From a virus, in IMG/VR virus record IMGVR_UViG_3300032240_000662, positions 1 through 29,242 of that record: a stretch of 29,242 nt of DNA; one strand, 5' to 3'. The stretch's first letter is position 1. Each line of letters begins with the position of its first letter. Positions 1 through 7,035 of the stretch are shown one piece after another. The translations under genes were made by a program, and so were the position numbers. The notes under the pieces were generated by a model. It was not told the origin of the DNA. It did no database searches and saw nothing but the letters and a program-made list of their open reading frames with translations.

Positions 1-123
1 CATAATCTTCAATCAAATACTTCTCCCCTAACTTCTGCTTTATTGGTCGGTATAAAACCGCCATTGCCTTGTGCATCTCATCCCAATTGATTGCATAATT
101 ATCTAAATCCATATATTCCCCGG
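1..123. repeat. Terminal direct repeat, left copy (circular closure)
   Basis: Bases 1-123 are identical to 29120-29242. The repeat lies inside the coding sequence of the tail assembly chaperone and both copies keep the same reading frame, so joining the ends restores one continuous gene. This is what an assembler produces from a circular or circularly permuted molecule. The unit length is then 29,119 bp. A genuine short terminal redundancy cannot be excluded, but one falling precisely inside a conserved gene is less likely. Confidence 0.95.
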
Positions 124-415
124 CAGACATATCATCCAAGTTCGGAATAAATCCAAATGTCGTTCCGTTCAATTCAAACTTTTGAGATAGTGGAGGCAAT
201 TGCTTAAATAAACTTCCAATTGTATTAACTGCGTCCTCGACATCCTTCTGCTTCATTGCATCAACTACGTTCAAATCAATATTGCAAAAGATTTGAATCA
301 TTTTATGATTTAAGAAATCAGATTCCTCGTTTTCCTTTACAATCTTTAAGAACTTTTGGTACTGACTTAATTTAATCTCACTTAAATCTGTCGGGATCGA
401 AATTTTTACTTTCAT
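1..415 (-). CDS. Tail assembly chaperone, N-terminal part (continues across the window end)
   Basis: The ATG is at 415-413, 31 bp after the large terminase stop, in an A-rich context (AACATATGAAAG) without a Shine-Dalgarno sequence. The frame runs open to base 1 and continues at 29119, giving a 227-residue protein on the circle that ends at 28851. The N-terminus (MKVKISIPTDL, then LSQYQKFLKI) and the middle part (MHKAMAVLYRPI) look like the first product of tail assembly chaperone genes in Bacteroidota siphophages. These cytoplasmic proteins hold the tape measure during tail tube assembly. A long form is probably made by -1 frameshifting (see 29046-29052). The family call rests on remembered sequence style and on the frameshift architecture. 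Confidence 0.75.
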   Translation of the reverse strand, partial: MKVKISIPTDLSEIKLSQYQKFLKIVKENEESDFLNHKMIQIFCNIDLNVVDAMKQKDVEDAVNTIGSLFKQLPPLSQKFELNGTTFGFIPNLDDMSAGEYMDLDNYAINWDEMHKAMAVLYRPIKQKLGEKYLIEDY

Positions 416-423
416 ATGTTATA

Positions 424-435
424 AACAAATTTGTT
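424..435. promoter_or_regulatory. 12-bp perfect palindrome between terL and the chaperone gene
   Basis: AACAAATTTGTT is a perfect 12-bp inverted repeat in the 31-bp gap between the terminase stop (447) and the chaperone ATG (415). It ends 8 bp before that ATG. On the minus strand it contains CAAATTTG, one base from the Bacteroidota -7 consensus TAnnTTTG, but there is no TTG at the -33 spacing. It may be an operator, a weak promoter or chance in AT-rich DNA. Confidence 0.3.
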
Positions 436-446
436 AATATTTCGTC

Positions 447-1649
447 TTAATAAATGTGATAATTGCCTTGGTTTGGATTATCTAAGTGGTAAATGATATT
501 GTAGCGGGCCGAATCTATTCCGTGATTCCAGTCGTCAATATATAGCTTGCTTGCCTTATTCAAATAGCAATAATTATTAAATTCCTTTGCTAAATTGGTC
601 GATTGCGGATCAAGAATAATTTGGTAGTCTTGCATCCTTACAATTCCTGATTCAATAGTACCTTTTTTAACAGGTTGAATATTTATCCCCTGGTATTTTA
701 AATCATCTATCAATCTTGGCTCTGCTGAATCTGCAATAATTAAACCGCCCCCAACTTTGTCTTTCATCAACTTAGCCAAAACGTGCGTCTTTAAACCACG
801 TTCATAAATTACCTCTTTGATATAAATGATTTTTTTGGTCTTGTCAATTGCTACTTCCGTCAATGCATCTGGATCAATGGAGAATCCAAAGTCCATTCCA
901 AATGAAGTCTGTAAACCATTTGGATTAAATGGGCCAAACTGCCAATTTGTAAACACAACCCCTTCCGCTTTGTCCAACCATCCCCCTAATATTGCGTGCT
1001 GGTATTTCTTTGGATTAGTTTCTTTAATCCTTTGCACCTCATCTAAAAATGATTGATCTAAATGCTCAATATTATCTTCATAAATTGTATGAATGTAGGT
1101 TGTATTTCCTTTTACACCATTGAATCCACCTTCCACTCCAGCTTGCTCAAAGAATCGTTTATAAATCCAATGCTCTTTTGTTGTCGGATTAAAAATAATA
1201 ATGATTCTGTTCTGAACTCCTTTTTGTCTAACCGATAAGTTAATCTTGTCAAATGTAGCCTCATCCGTCAATTCCTCCGCCTCCTCAAGCACCCAATCCG
1301 TTACACCTTGTAACGACTTTAAATTTGCAGTTTGATCGCCTGACGATGTCTTTAAACCTCTAAAAATTATTTCGCTTCCTGATTGTTTATTTATTATATC
1401 GGTCTTTGTTATTTCAAATTTGTCTTCTGATTCAAGTAACTCAATTTTTTGCTGAAACTCGGGAATGATTGACAAATGGGCCGATGTCATTGTCTGTCTT
1501 GTAAATAAAATCTTGTGGCCCTTTTCGAATGATAAAAGACTTATAAACGTTCCTACTCCAAACGATTTGGATGAGCCACGGCCCCCCGAAATTATAAAAT
1601 ATCGTGTATCATTAAATAACGCTTTCCACTTATCATTTAGAAGAATCAT
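447..1649 (-). CDS. terL: Terminase large subunit (ATPase-nuclease)
   Basis: The 400-residue DNA-packaging motor carries all expected parts. Walker A is GGRGSSKS (22-29), Walker B is WVLEEAEE (119-126), and the coupling motif FNPTT is at 153-157. The RNase H-like nuclease domain has acidic residues D253 (GMDFGF), D307 (IIADSAE) and D379 (HGIDSARY). The ATP-driven N-terminal domain pumps DNA into the prohead through the portal, and the C-terminal domain cuts the concatemer. The type resembles PBSX/Terminase_3 enzymes, which usually package by headful. The ATG at 1649 overlaps the small subunit gene by 17 nt, so translation is probably coupled. The length is normal for a compact TerL. Confidence 0.95.
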   Translation of the reverse strand: MILLNDKWKALFNDTRYFIISGGRGSSKSFGVGTFISLLSFEKGHKILFTRQTMTSAHLSIIPEFQQKIELLESEDKFEITKTDIINKQSGSEIIFRGLKTSSGDQTANLKSLQGVTDWVLEEAEELTDEATFDKINLSVRQKGVQNRIIIIFNPTTKEHWIYKRFFEQAGVEGGFNGVKGNTTYIHTIYEDNIEHLDQSFLDEVQRIKETNPKKYQHAILGGWLDKAEGVVFTNWQFGPFNPNGLQTSFGMDFGFSIDPDALTEVAIDKTKKIIYIKEVIYERGLKTHVLAKLMKDKVGGGLIIADSAEPRLIDDLKYQGINIQPVKKGTIESGIVRMQDYQIILDPQSTNLAKEFNNYCYLNKASKLYIDDWNHGIDSARYNIIYHLDNPNQGNYHIY

Positions 1650-2004
1650 TCTTGAATTTTACCAAATCACTTAGGTTAAAATCTTTTACTTCGTGCGTGT
1701 TATTACTTTCAACGTGCGTCATTGATAACTGCTTCAATTCCTCTGGCGATGCAATCAGCTTCATTAATCCCATCTGTAATGTTGGATTATCTGACTTGTA
1801 CCATTTAGATCGCATTGAAACTTTAATTTCGGTTTTAACTTTTAACAAGGCTGATTTTAATGCGTCAGATTCGTGCAATTTATGCTGGTAGAATGTTTCC
1901 TTTGAGCAAGGTAAATAAGCCACAATATCCTCAATAAAAAATAACTTATGTTTTTCAATTGCTGCCAATGATTGTTTCAATAAATCGTCAGTTTTATAGG
2001 CCAT
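1633..2004 (-). CDS. terS: Terminase small subunit (putative)
   Basis: This 123-aa protein lies directly upstream of the large subunit. It has a helical N-terminus with a helix-turn-helix-like stretch (IEDIVAYLPCSKETFYQHKL, 24-43), a basic middle part (MRSKWYKSDNPTLQMGLMKL) and an acidic-to-polar tail. Small subunits of headful phages recognise the pac site and load the large subunit. The call rests on position, size and the S-W-Y-K/NP-T-LQ style common to small terminases of Bacteroidota phages. Its ATG overlaps the end of the methyltransferase gene by 28 nt. Confidence 0.8.
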   Translation of the reverse strand: MAYKTDDLLKQSLAAIEKHKLFFIEDIVAYLPCSKETFYQHKLHESDALKSALLKVKTEIKVSMRSKWYKSDNPTLQMGLMKLIASPEELKQLSMTHVESNNTHEVKDFNLSDLVKFKNDSSK

Positions 2005-3164
2005 ATTTCTCCATTCTTTTTAATTACTAATGTTGGATCTAATTTCTGCATTCGGTCAACAATTACTTGGCAATACTTTGGATCAAACTCAACTAAATAT
2101 CCTTTTCGATTAAGTTGATGGCAAGCCACCATTGTTGTTCCTGAACCGCCAAATGCATCCGCAACTATATCGCCAATTTTTGATGAATTTTTAATTTGGT
2201 ATGCAAAAAGTTCTACTGGCTTCATTGTAGGATGTTCTGCATTTCTTGAAGGTCGATTAAAATCTAAAACAGTAGTTTGTTTTCTATCTGAATACCATTG
2301 ATGTGCAGAACCTTCTTTCCATCCATATAAACAAGGTTCGTGTTTCCATTGATAATCTTGCCTTCCCATAACCATACTATTTTTAACCCAAATCAAGCAT
2401 TGCTTAACCATTATACCAGCATCTTTCATTGCTTGCCTAAAATTAGCACCTTCGCTATCTGCGTGCCAAACATACCAAGCACCACCAGCTTTAGAATATG
2501 AACCTAAAGCAGTATAAAAATCGTAAAGGAATTGATAAAAATCTTTATCACCCATATTATCATTTTCGATAGTAAGAGCATCTTTAGTTTTACCTTGATA
2601 AGCTACATTATACGGAGGATCAGTAACAACCATATCTGCCAATTGATTTTCAAATAATTTCCCAAAAGTATCAGTTTGAGTACTATCTCCGCAAATTAAT
2701 TTGTGCTGACCTATTTCAAATATATCACCTAATACAATATCTGTTTCAAGACCACCTTCTGGTGCTTCATATTCATCATCATCTGCTTCTCCTAAATCAT
2801 CAATATCAAACGATGGCAAATCCAATCCCCAGGCTTCAAGTTCATCAGTATCCCATTCGTTGGCCAACATATCCCAATCCCACTCGCCTCCGCTTGTATT
2901 ATCCTTGATTAAAAATTCTCTTTGTTTGTCCTCTGATAAATCAGTAATGATAACCGGTATCTCTTTTATGCCTGCTTCCTTGCAAGCACGGTACCTCATA
3001 TTGCCACCCAAGATAATCATATCCTTATTGACAACGATGGGCCTAATATTCAGCATCTCAGGAAAATCCTTAATTGACTGAACTAACTTTTTAAACTTAT
3101 CATCCTTGATTAATCGAGGATTATTCGGATTCAATTTAATATCTGAAATTTTTTTTAACTCCAT
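1977..3164 (-). CDS. ParB-like domain fused to DNA methyltransferase
   Basis: The 395-aa protein has two domains. Residues 1-75 resemble a ParB/Srx nuclease-like fold (DIKLNPNNPR, then ILGGNMRYRACKEAGI). Residues 140-380 form an amino-methyltransferase with catalytic motif IV TDPPYNV (181-187), HPTMKPVEL (311-319) and the AdoMet-binding motif I DAFGGSGT (336-343). Catalytic motif before AdoMet motif is the beta-class order, which methylates the exocyclic amino group of adenine (N6) or cytosine (N4). No restriction nuclease lies beside it, so self-protection against host restriction, or marking of DNA for packaging, is more likely than a restriction-modification system. It sits between the HAD gene and small terminase. 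Target sequence unknown. Confidence 0.92.
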   Translation of the reverse strand: MELKKISDIKLNPNNPRLIKDDKFKKLVQSIKDFPEMLNIRPIVVNKDMIILGGNMRYRACKEAGIKEIPVIITDLSEDKQREFLIKDNTSGGEWDWDMLANEWDTDELEAWGLDLPSFDIDDLGEADDDEYEAPEGGLETDIVLGDIFEIGQHKLICGDSTQTDTFGKLFENQLADMVVTDPPYNVAYQGKTKDALTIENDNMGDKDFYQFLYDFYTALGSYSKAGGAWYVWHADSEGANFRQAMKDAGIMVKQCLIWVKNSMVMGRQDYQWKHEPCLYGWKEGSAHQWYSDRKQTTVLDFNRPSRNAEHPTMKPVELFAYQIKNSSKIGDIVADAFGGSGTTMVACHQLNRKGYLVEFDPKYCQVIVDRMQKLDPTLVIKKNGEIWPIKLTIY

Positions 3165-3167
3165 AGT

Positions 3168-3599
3168 TTAAAACTTTATACCGACTGCATCTGTATTCTT
3201 ATCAATCAAATCAATCTCATTCTGATTATTATCGTAATGAATATCAATACCCAAACGCTTAATAGTTTCCCACTTCATTTTACCATTTGTAAAATAAACC
3301 TTTGATTTTGGGATTCCTAATTCATCCGCCACTTTGTAAACTTCTGCCGATGCTGATTGTTGCCTTCGTGTAATAATGTAAACATCCTTTCCTTGCGTTA
3401 TTAATCGCTTGGCTAACGTTTGACCTCTCTTGGTTGACAACGTATCATCAAAGTCAAAAGAAACTTTATTAGCTTCCGCTGCATAATTACCTTGGGAGAT
3501 AATTGCTTGATAAACTTCGGTTGCTTTTTCTTTAGTTTCATAAATACAATCGCCGGTCCCGATTCGCCATTTATTGTTTGAACATTTAATTACTGGCAT
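3168..3599 (-). CDS. HAD-superfamily phosphatase-like protein
   Basis: I choose the ATG at 3599 (MPVIKCSNNKWRIG) over an in-frame ATG at 3668, because the upstream stretch overlaps the preceding gene and lacks protein character. The 143-aa product has a short N-terminal module (about 1-37) of the kind found in many phage proteins. A minimal HAD domain follows: motif I SFDFDDTL (D49, D51), motif II IITRR (T77), a basic region GKMKW (106-110) and motif III HYDNN (D123). The family uses an aspartyl-phosphate intermediate to hydrolyse phosphates, often of nucleotides or of polynucleotide 5'/3' ends. The substrate cannot be told. The cap domain is missing, as expected for small phage members. Confidence 0.75.
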   Translation of the reverse strand: MPVIKCSNNKWRIGTGDCIYETKEKATEVYQAIISQGNYAAEANKVSFDFDDTLSTKRGQTLAKRLITQGKDVYIITRRQQSASAEVYKVADELGIPKSKVYFTNGKMKWETIKRLGIDIHYDNNQNEIDLIDKNTDAVGIKF

Positions 3600-3972
3600 C
3601 TTGATTATTTTTATATTCCATATAAACTTTACGAATCCGACTAATGTAATCCCTCCAACACGAATCACAACTCGTTTGCTCTAATCGTTCCTCAAAAACA
3701 TTGTAATAAATTTCACGGAGTTTTGTTTGCTCCAAGATTGAAACCTGATGGCGATCAACGCTAAACCAATAATTAAGGTATTCGTAATCTTCTTCATTTA
3801 AACAATTTATTTTTCGGTATGGGAATAATTGGTTTAATGCTTCTTTTCTTTTGTCGCATCCACAATCCCAACCGATTGCCTCCGCTAATTTTTCAACTCC
3901 GGCTTTTATGCCGGTTGCTTCTGTAAATTGTTCGATAGTATCGCCTAATCCTTTTGGTTTTCTTTTTGCCAT
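3586..3972 (-). CDS. Conserved Cys-rich phage protein of unknown function
   Basis: This 128-aa protein begins MAKRKPKGLGDTIEQFTEATGIK and has cysteines as CGC (37, 39), C57 and SCDSC (102, 105), a pattern that could bind one zinc ion. The arrangement (GLGDTIE..TEATGIK, then DCGCD.RK..LN.LFPY) is one I recognise from many Bacteroidota phages, where no function has been assigned to my knowledge. It lies between the sigma-like regulator and the HAD gene, overlapping the first by 28 nt and the second by 14 nt, so it is translated with the same message. A nucleic-acid-binding or transcription role is possible but not shown. Confidence 0.7.
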   Translation of the reverse strand: MAKRKPKGLGDTIEQFTEATGIKAGVEKLAEAIGWDCGCDKRKEALNQLFPYRKINCLNEEDYEYLNYWFSVDRHQVSILEQTKLREIYYNVFEERLEQTSCDSCWRDYISRIRKVYMEYKNNQDASN

Positions 3973-4412
3973 TGTATTAATTTTAATTTGCAGTTTCTTA
4001 TTGTGTTATAAATGCTTGTAAAACTTATGCCCGATTCCCTTGCCATTTTTCGCATTGAAACCCCTTTATTAACATAAACCATAAATAGCATCCTTTCGTA
4101 ATCTTCCCAGGTTTGAATATAGTCTATAAAAGGTTGGGCCAATTCTAAAACTATATCTTCTTCAATGGAATCATTCAATAAATATTCTATGTCTTTTGTG
4201 ATTTCTATCTTGATAACTTTCTTGTTATGCAAATTCATTGTCAATGATCGCAAAGTAAAATAGAAATAGGCAAAATTTACGTCTTTGTTAGATTGAATGA
4301 TTTTTATATATGCTTCTTGAACTATATCCTCGGCGTAGGTATTTTCGCCGAATCTTTTTACTACGGTTATCCAGTGCTTGTGCTTATCAATAAGGTGGTC
4401 AATGCTTACCAC
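3945..4412 (-). CDS. Sigma-factor-like transcription regulator
   Basis: The 155-aa protein resembles a short ECF/phage sigma factor. The region-2-like motif YAEDIVQEAYIKII is at 26-39, and a region-4-like helix-turn-helix lies at about 117-145 (KGVSMRKMARESGIS, then SIYNTIRNCKLKL). Such proteins redirect host RNA polymerase. Its position between the replication genes and the terminase/virion genes suggests it turns on late transcription. The first possible start is GTG at 4412, because an in-frame TGA lies two codons upstream. A TAnnTTTG element at 4453-4460 may give it its own promoter. It lacks full region 3, and a late-gene activator without core sigma function is the alternative. Confidence 0.75.
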   Translation of the reverse strand: MVSIDHLIDKHKHWITVVKRFGENTYAEDIVQEAYIKIIQSNKDVNFAYFYFTLRSLTMNLHNKKVIKIEITKDIEYLLNDSIEEDIVLELAQPFIDYIQTWEDYERMLFMVYVNKGVSMRKMARESGISFTSIYNTIRNCKLKLIQWQKENQKD

Positions 4413-4452
4413 TTGTCATTTTTTTATAGAACTAATTTATCGACAAAGTTTA

Positions 4453-4460
4453 CAAATTTA
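4453..4460 (-). promoter_or_regulatory. Possible -7 promoter element upstream of the sigma-like gene
   Basis: The minus strand reads TAAATTTG, a full match to the Bacteroidota -7 consensus TAnnTTTG, about 40 bp before the sigma-like GTG. No TTG lies at the usual -33 spacing; the nearest is only 12 bp away. The element overlaps the stop of the preceding small gene. Weak evidence by itself in AT-rich DNA. Confidence 0.3.
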
Positions 4461-4670
4461 TTTTGAATTATGCAAGAAATCTTTTATTTTTTTAGTTCGC
4501 CCAAATGCTGAATAAGATAACTGCACCGAATTTTCTAAAATTTGTTTTCGATTTAAGGCCAAAGAATAATTCAAATCAAGAATAGTTTCGCATCCAACTT
4601 TAATTTGTCTTGTTGGATTTGTCAATTGCTGATCAATCCAGGCAATTGCATCAAGGTAATTAGATTTCAT
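4458..4670 (-). CDS. Small hypothetical protein (70 aa)
   Basis: I do not recognise this protein. It is mostly helical, with a basic C-terminus (RTKKIKDFLHNSK), no transmembrane segment and no cysteine pair. Its ATG overlaps the end of the VRR-NUC nuclease gene by 11 nt, so it is very likely translated in the same operon. The 45 bp between its stop and the sigma-like gene hold the possible promoter element at 4453-4460. Confidence 0.6.
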   Translation of the reverse strand: MKSNYLDAIAWIDQQLTNPTRQIKVGCETILDLNYSLALNRKQILENSVQLSYSAFGRTKKIKDFLHNSK

Positions 4671-5007
4671 TCTTTCGGAACCGACTAATTAAATTAATAC
4701 AATCATCAATACTTCTTACAACTGCGTAATAATACCCGTGCTTTATCGCTACGGCCTCAAAATATTTTTGGGTTAACGATTGCTTACCCTTCTCGATTTT
4801 AACCTCAACAAACAAACCTTTCCAATTATGATTTGAAACCATCCAAAACATATCAGCAACTCCTGATTTTGCACCTTCTCTTTTTAATTTGATAGCCACT
4901 AATTTATGTCTTAGTCCTCCGTTTGGAATGGCAAAATATGGAAAGTCTTGGGTTAAATCCAACCATTTACAAATTGCTACCTGTAGAAGATGTTCATCTT
5001 GTTTCAC
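4660..5007 (-). CDS. VRR-NUC domain nuclease
   Basis: The 115-aa protein is a stand-alone VRR-NUC domain of the PD-(D/E)XK superfamily. Visible hallmarks are AIPNGG (26-31), LKREGAKSGVAD (41-52, catalytic D52), the E-x-K motif FVEVK (E68, K70), and a later KGKQSLTQ with the conserved Q. Phage VRR-NUC proteins cut branched DNA structures such as flaps and Holliday junctions and serve replication, recombination or packaging clean-up. The start is GTG at 5007, overlapping the upstream stop as GTGA. It lies in the replication block after the DnaD-like initiator, which fits a role in processing replication intermediates. Confidence 0.88.
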   Translation of the reverse strand: MKQDEHLLQVAICKWLDLTQDFPYFAIPNGGLRHKLVAIKLKREGAKSGVADMFWMVSNHNWKGLFVEVKIEKGKQSLTQKYFEAVAIKHGYYYAVVRSIDDCINLISRFRKNEI

Positions 5008-5357
5008 TTCAATAAGTTTTTACGTTTATCCGTTTTAATCAATTCAGAATAAAAAAAGATGGTAACCGGTATGATTAATGAAATGATATTCATCGCCACA
5101 AACTTCTGAGTCATTCCAATTTCTACCCAGTAATAAAGTAAATTTATCAGCCACGAAATAAGGCCAAAAAAGATAGCCGTGTTTCGTTTTCCAAGTAATG
5201 TAAAAATTAAGATGGATGATTCCAAAGAAAAGGCAAACACCCAACTAATTAAATAGTCGAGTGTTGTCTGCCTGGAGATATTAAAGAAAACATCAGATGC
5301 GTGAGTAATCTGCGTAAGCAATGCAAAGCAAATCGTTATGATTATGATTTTTTTCAT
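5004..5357 (-). CDS. Small inner-membrane protein with signal-like N-terminus
   Basis: The 117-aa protein starts with a basic, hydrophobic segment (MKKIIIITICFALLTQITHA) that could be a signal peptide cut after HA or a first membrane helix. Three further hydrophobic stretches follow at about 39-55, 61-80 and 87-106, and the end is basic (KTDKRKNLLK), so the C-terminus is probably cytoplasmic. No family is recognised. It sits between the replication genes and the VRR-NUC gene. A membrane role such as superinfection exclusion or anchoring replication is possible but only a guess. Confidence 0.6.
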   Translation of the reverse strand: MKKIIIITICFALLTQITHASDVFFNISRQTTLDYLISWVFAFSLESSILIFTLLGKRNTAIFFGLISWLINLLYYWVEIGMTQKFVAMNIISLIIPVTIFFYSELIKTDKRKNLLK

Positions 5358-5404
5358 TTATAATTTTTTAGTGTATGATAATTGTTGGCTTTAAACTTAC
5401 TTAA

Positions 5405-6211
5405 TTAATTTATTTTACCGTATTGATTAATTCTAACTTCAAACGTTACCAGGTCTTTTATAAACCTTTTGTAGCATTCAGCTTTATAGGCCCAAATAAA
5501 TTCCGTATGCTCAAAAACATCAGCCGGATTTTTAACTAAATGTAAAAACTTTGGTGCGACAGCCATCTTGATTTGATATACTATTTCCTCATCCAAATGA
5601 AGCCATCCGTATTGAACTCCAAGATCATAAAGGAAATTTAAACCGGCTGGATATTTAAATGTGCGATCTGCATCTTTTGTCCTTGCATAAAGATCAGCAT
5701 ATTCATTGGCACATAAAATTCCTTGCTGCTTAATTTCTTCATCCTTTGGAGTATGCCGAATGTAATCTGCTGGCTTGGCATTTGTTATCTTCCGCATCAC
5801 ATCGTTTTTCTCAAGCAAATAACGCTTTATCCAAAGAACAAAATTGGAAGGATTCCAAAACACATTTGATTCGTGTTCTTTTAAGTAATTACCATCAAGT
5901 CCATTTTCTAAGGCCAATAATACTTCGGCTTCAGTTAAATGATCAAACTTGTTTAGGTCTGAAAAAATTATTTGACTTTCTACTGCATCTTCGTGCTTGG
6001 CCCTATCCTTTAGGCTTAAACGAACTTTAGCCATTGAAATGATTGTATTGGCTATCCGTGCTTTTTCTGCCTCAGACAAATACATTATTTTTTGTTTTAG
6101 CGAAGCATCGTAAATAATGGTTTCGCTTTTAGTTAATTTACTATCGGCTAAAATCGGTTGTGAGTATTTGTCAATACTACTTCCGGATGAAGGGATTGTG
6201 ATAAGTTCCAT
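5405..6211 (-). CDS. Hypothetical protein encoded after the replication initiator (268 aa)
   Basis: The protein is rich in helix-forming and aromatic residues, with no motif I can name. The N-terminal 30 residues are Ser/Lys-rich and probably disordered. From about residue 45 (LSEAEKARIAN) it looks like a folded helical domain with a Trp/Asn/Pro stretch (FWNPSNFVLWIKRYL). No Walker motif is present, so it is not an ordinary helicase or DnaC loader ATPase. The ATG overlaps the end of the DnaD-like gene by 35 nt. Such companions of phage DnaD-like initiators often act in replication, for example as an ATP-independent helicase loader, but this is inference from position. Confidence 0.65.
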   Translation of the reverse strand: MELITIPSSGSSIDKYSQPILADSKLTKSETIIYDASLKQKIMYLSEAEKARIANTIISMAKVRLSLKDRAKHEDAVESQIIFSDLNKFDHLTEAEVLLALENGLDGNYLKEHESNVFWNPSNFVLWIKRYLLEKNDVMRKITNAKPADYIRHTPKDEEIKQQGILCANEYADLYARTKDADRTFKYPAGLNFLYDLGVQYGWLHLDEEIVYQIKMAVAPKFLHLVKNPADVFEHTEFIWAYKAECYKRFIKDLVTFEVRINQYGKIN

Positions 6212-6956
6212 TTGCTATTTGTTCTAAAGTTTCTTCGTAAATTTCTTGCATCTGATTAAGATTCTTGGTCATCTTGCCTGGTACCGGTTCTGAATTGATT
6301 AAAGGTTTATTTTCTTTAGGTGCAAATAATCCTTGATAATTATTAGCTATCGAATGATTAATCGCTTTTTCTAATTCAAAATTACCAACTAATTCCCATT
6401 CTTTAAACAATTGATCCATACCAATTTTTGTGTACTTAGATCGTTTTTGTTTTTTATAATCAAACCATTTATTAAAAAGAAGGTCACGTTCCGAAGGAAT
6501 GTAAAAAGGATCTTTTTCTTTTTCTTCTTCTTCTTGGTATTCTTTTTCTTTTTCTTCTTCTTTTTCTTCTTCTTCTTGTGGATGTGTATCCATACTGTAT
6601 AAATACTGTATTAATACTCTATTTTTTACCTTTAAAAGTTCTTTATCAACGCAAGCCATAACTTTTGGCGATGTTGAATCATTGTACTTCACCCAGTTCA
6701 ATAAAGCAATTTCATTGGTTTCTTTTGAAAATCTGATTTTGTTTTGTTCCTCAAAAAATGAAATTAATTTTAATACTGTTTCTTGATTGTAACCAGTATC
6801 AAAAGACATTTTACGAATTGATGTTTCGTAAATGCCACATTGGGTTGTCTTGTCGTTTGTCATCAGATACAAATAGAAATATTTTTGTTCTGGTGTCAAA
6901 TCCCCCACAAACGAATCCGACCAAAAAGAAACGGAAATTTTGCGAAATGCTGCCAT
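6177..6956 (-). CDS. DnaD-like phage replication initiator / replisome organiser
   Basis: The 259-aa protein has the layout of phage replisome organisers. A winged-helix-like N-terminus (ISVSFWSDSFVGDLTPEQKY, 7-26) is followed by helices ending near 110. A flexible Glu/Lys linker (about 127-149) comes next, then a C-terminal DnaD/DnaB2-like segment with AINHSIANNYQGLF (198-211). Such proteins bind the phage origin and help recruit the host helicase. The ATG at 6956 lies only a few bases after the T-tract of a terminator hairpin (6972-7002), so expression probably depends on read-through. The linker is encoded by a nearly pure purine tract with an internal repeat (6511-6577). No helicase or polymerase gene is present, so host replication proteins are needed. 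Confidence 0.8.
   Translation of the reverse strand: MAAFRKISVSFWSDSFVGDLTPEQKYFYLYLMTNDKTTQCGIYETSIRKMSFDTGYNQETVLKLISFFEEQNKIRFSKETNEIALLNWVKYNDSTSPKVMACVDKELLKVKNRVLIQYLYSMDTHPQEEEEKEEEKEKEYQEEEEKEKDPFYIPSERDLLFNKWFDYKKQKRSKYTKIGMDQLFKEWELVGNFELEKAINHSIANNYQGLFAPKENKPLINSEPVPGKMTKNLNQMQEIYEETLEQIANGTYHNPFIRK
6511..6577. repeat. Pyrimidine/purine tract with internal direct repeat
   Basis: Bases 6511-6535 and 6540-6577 are entirely C/T on the plus strand, interrupted only by GGTA. The first 22 bases (6511-6532) recur exactly at 6541-6562, so a 30-bp unit appears duplicated. On the coding strand this gives the Glu/Lys linker of the replication initiator. Homopurine tracts of this kind can form triplex DNA and expand or shrink by slippage. 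Confidence 0.85.
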
Positions 6957-6971
6957 AAATTAAAAATAAAA

Positions 6972-7002
6972 AAGCCAGCTACGTGAGAGAGTAGACTGGC
7001 TT
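6972..7002 (-). terminator. Rho-independent terminator/attenuator in the leader of the replication initiator
   Basis: On the minus strand AAGCCAG-T-CTAC pairs with GTAG-CTGGCTT (11 pairs, one bulged T, 8-nt loop TCTCTCAC). The hairpin is followed by six T, an A and five more T. It stands directly before the ATG of the DnaD-like gene at 6956, so it can only limit expression of that gene, unless it ends a separate small RNA. It is AT-flanked, strong and correctly oriented. Confidence 0.8.
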
Positions 7003-7035
7003 AGTTAGGTATGATAAACCTTTAGAATAAATCAA
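6979..7035 (-). CDS. Possible 18-codon leader peptide with strong Shine-Dalgarno sequence
   Basis: A TTG codon at 7035-7033 lies 6 nt after AAGGAGGTGA and opens an 18-codon frame (LIYSKGLSYLTKPVYSLT). It ends with TAG inside the terminator hairpin at 6979-6981. A ribosome on this frame would cover the left arm of the hairpin and could prevent termination, as in classical attenuators. No run of one regulatory amino acid is seen. The start codon is weak and the frame short, so it may be chance and the Shine-Dalgarno sequence may serve another purpose. Confidence 0.3.
   Translation of the reverse strand: MIYSKGLSYLTKPVYSLT

Noticed and set aside
1-123. Terminal repeat as a biological direct terminal repeat or attachment site
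   Set aside because: It lies in the middle of a conserved coding sequence that becomes whole on circularisation, and there is no integrase; assembly overlap of a circular map is simpler.
1977-3164. A restriction-modification system around the methyltransferase
   Set aside because: No restriction endonuclease-like gene is adjacent; the neighbours are HAD-like and terminase genes.
5044-5244. 66-codon minus-strand frame within the membrane protein gene
   Set aside because: Fully inside the 117-aa membrane protein frame, and aromatic-rich without structure; the longer frame has the ATG, the signal-like start and the coupled GTGA end.
5405-6211. 268-aa protein as a DnaC-type helicase loader
   Set aside because: No Walker A or B motif is visible, so the ATPase assignment cannot be supported; left as unknown.
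6411-6602. Plus-strand frame with a long Phe run
   Set aside because: The Phe run is only the complement of the Glu/Lys-coding purine tract in the replication initiator gene.
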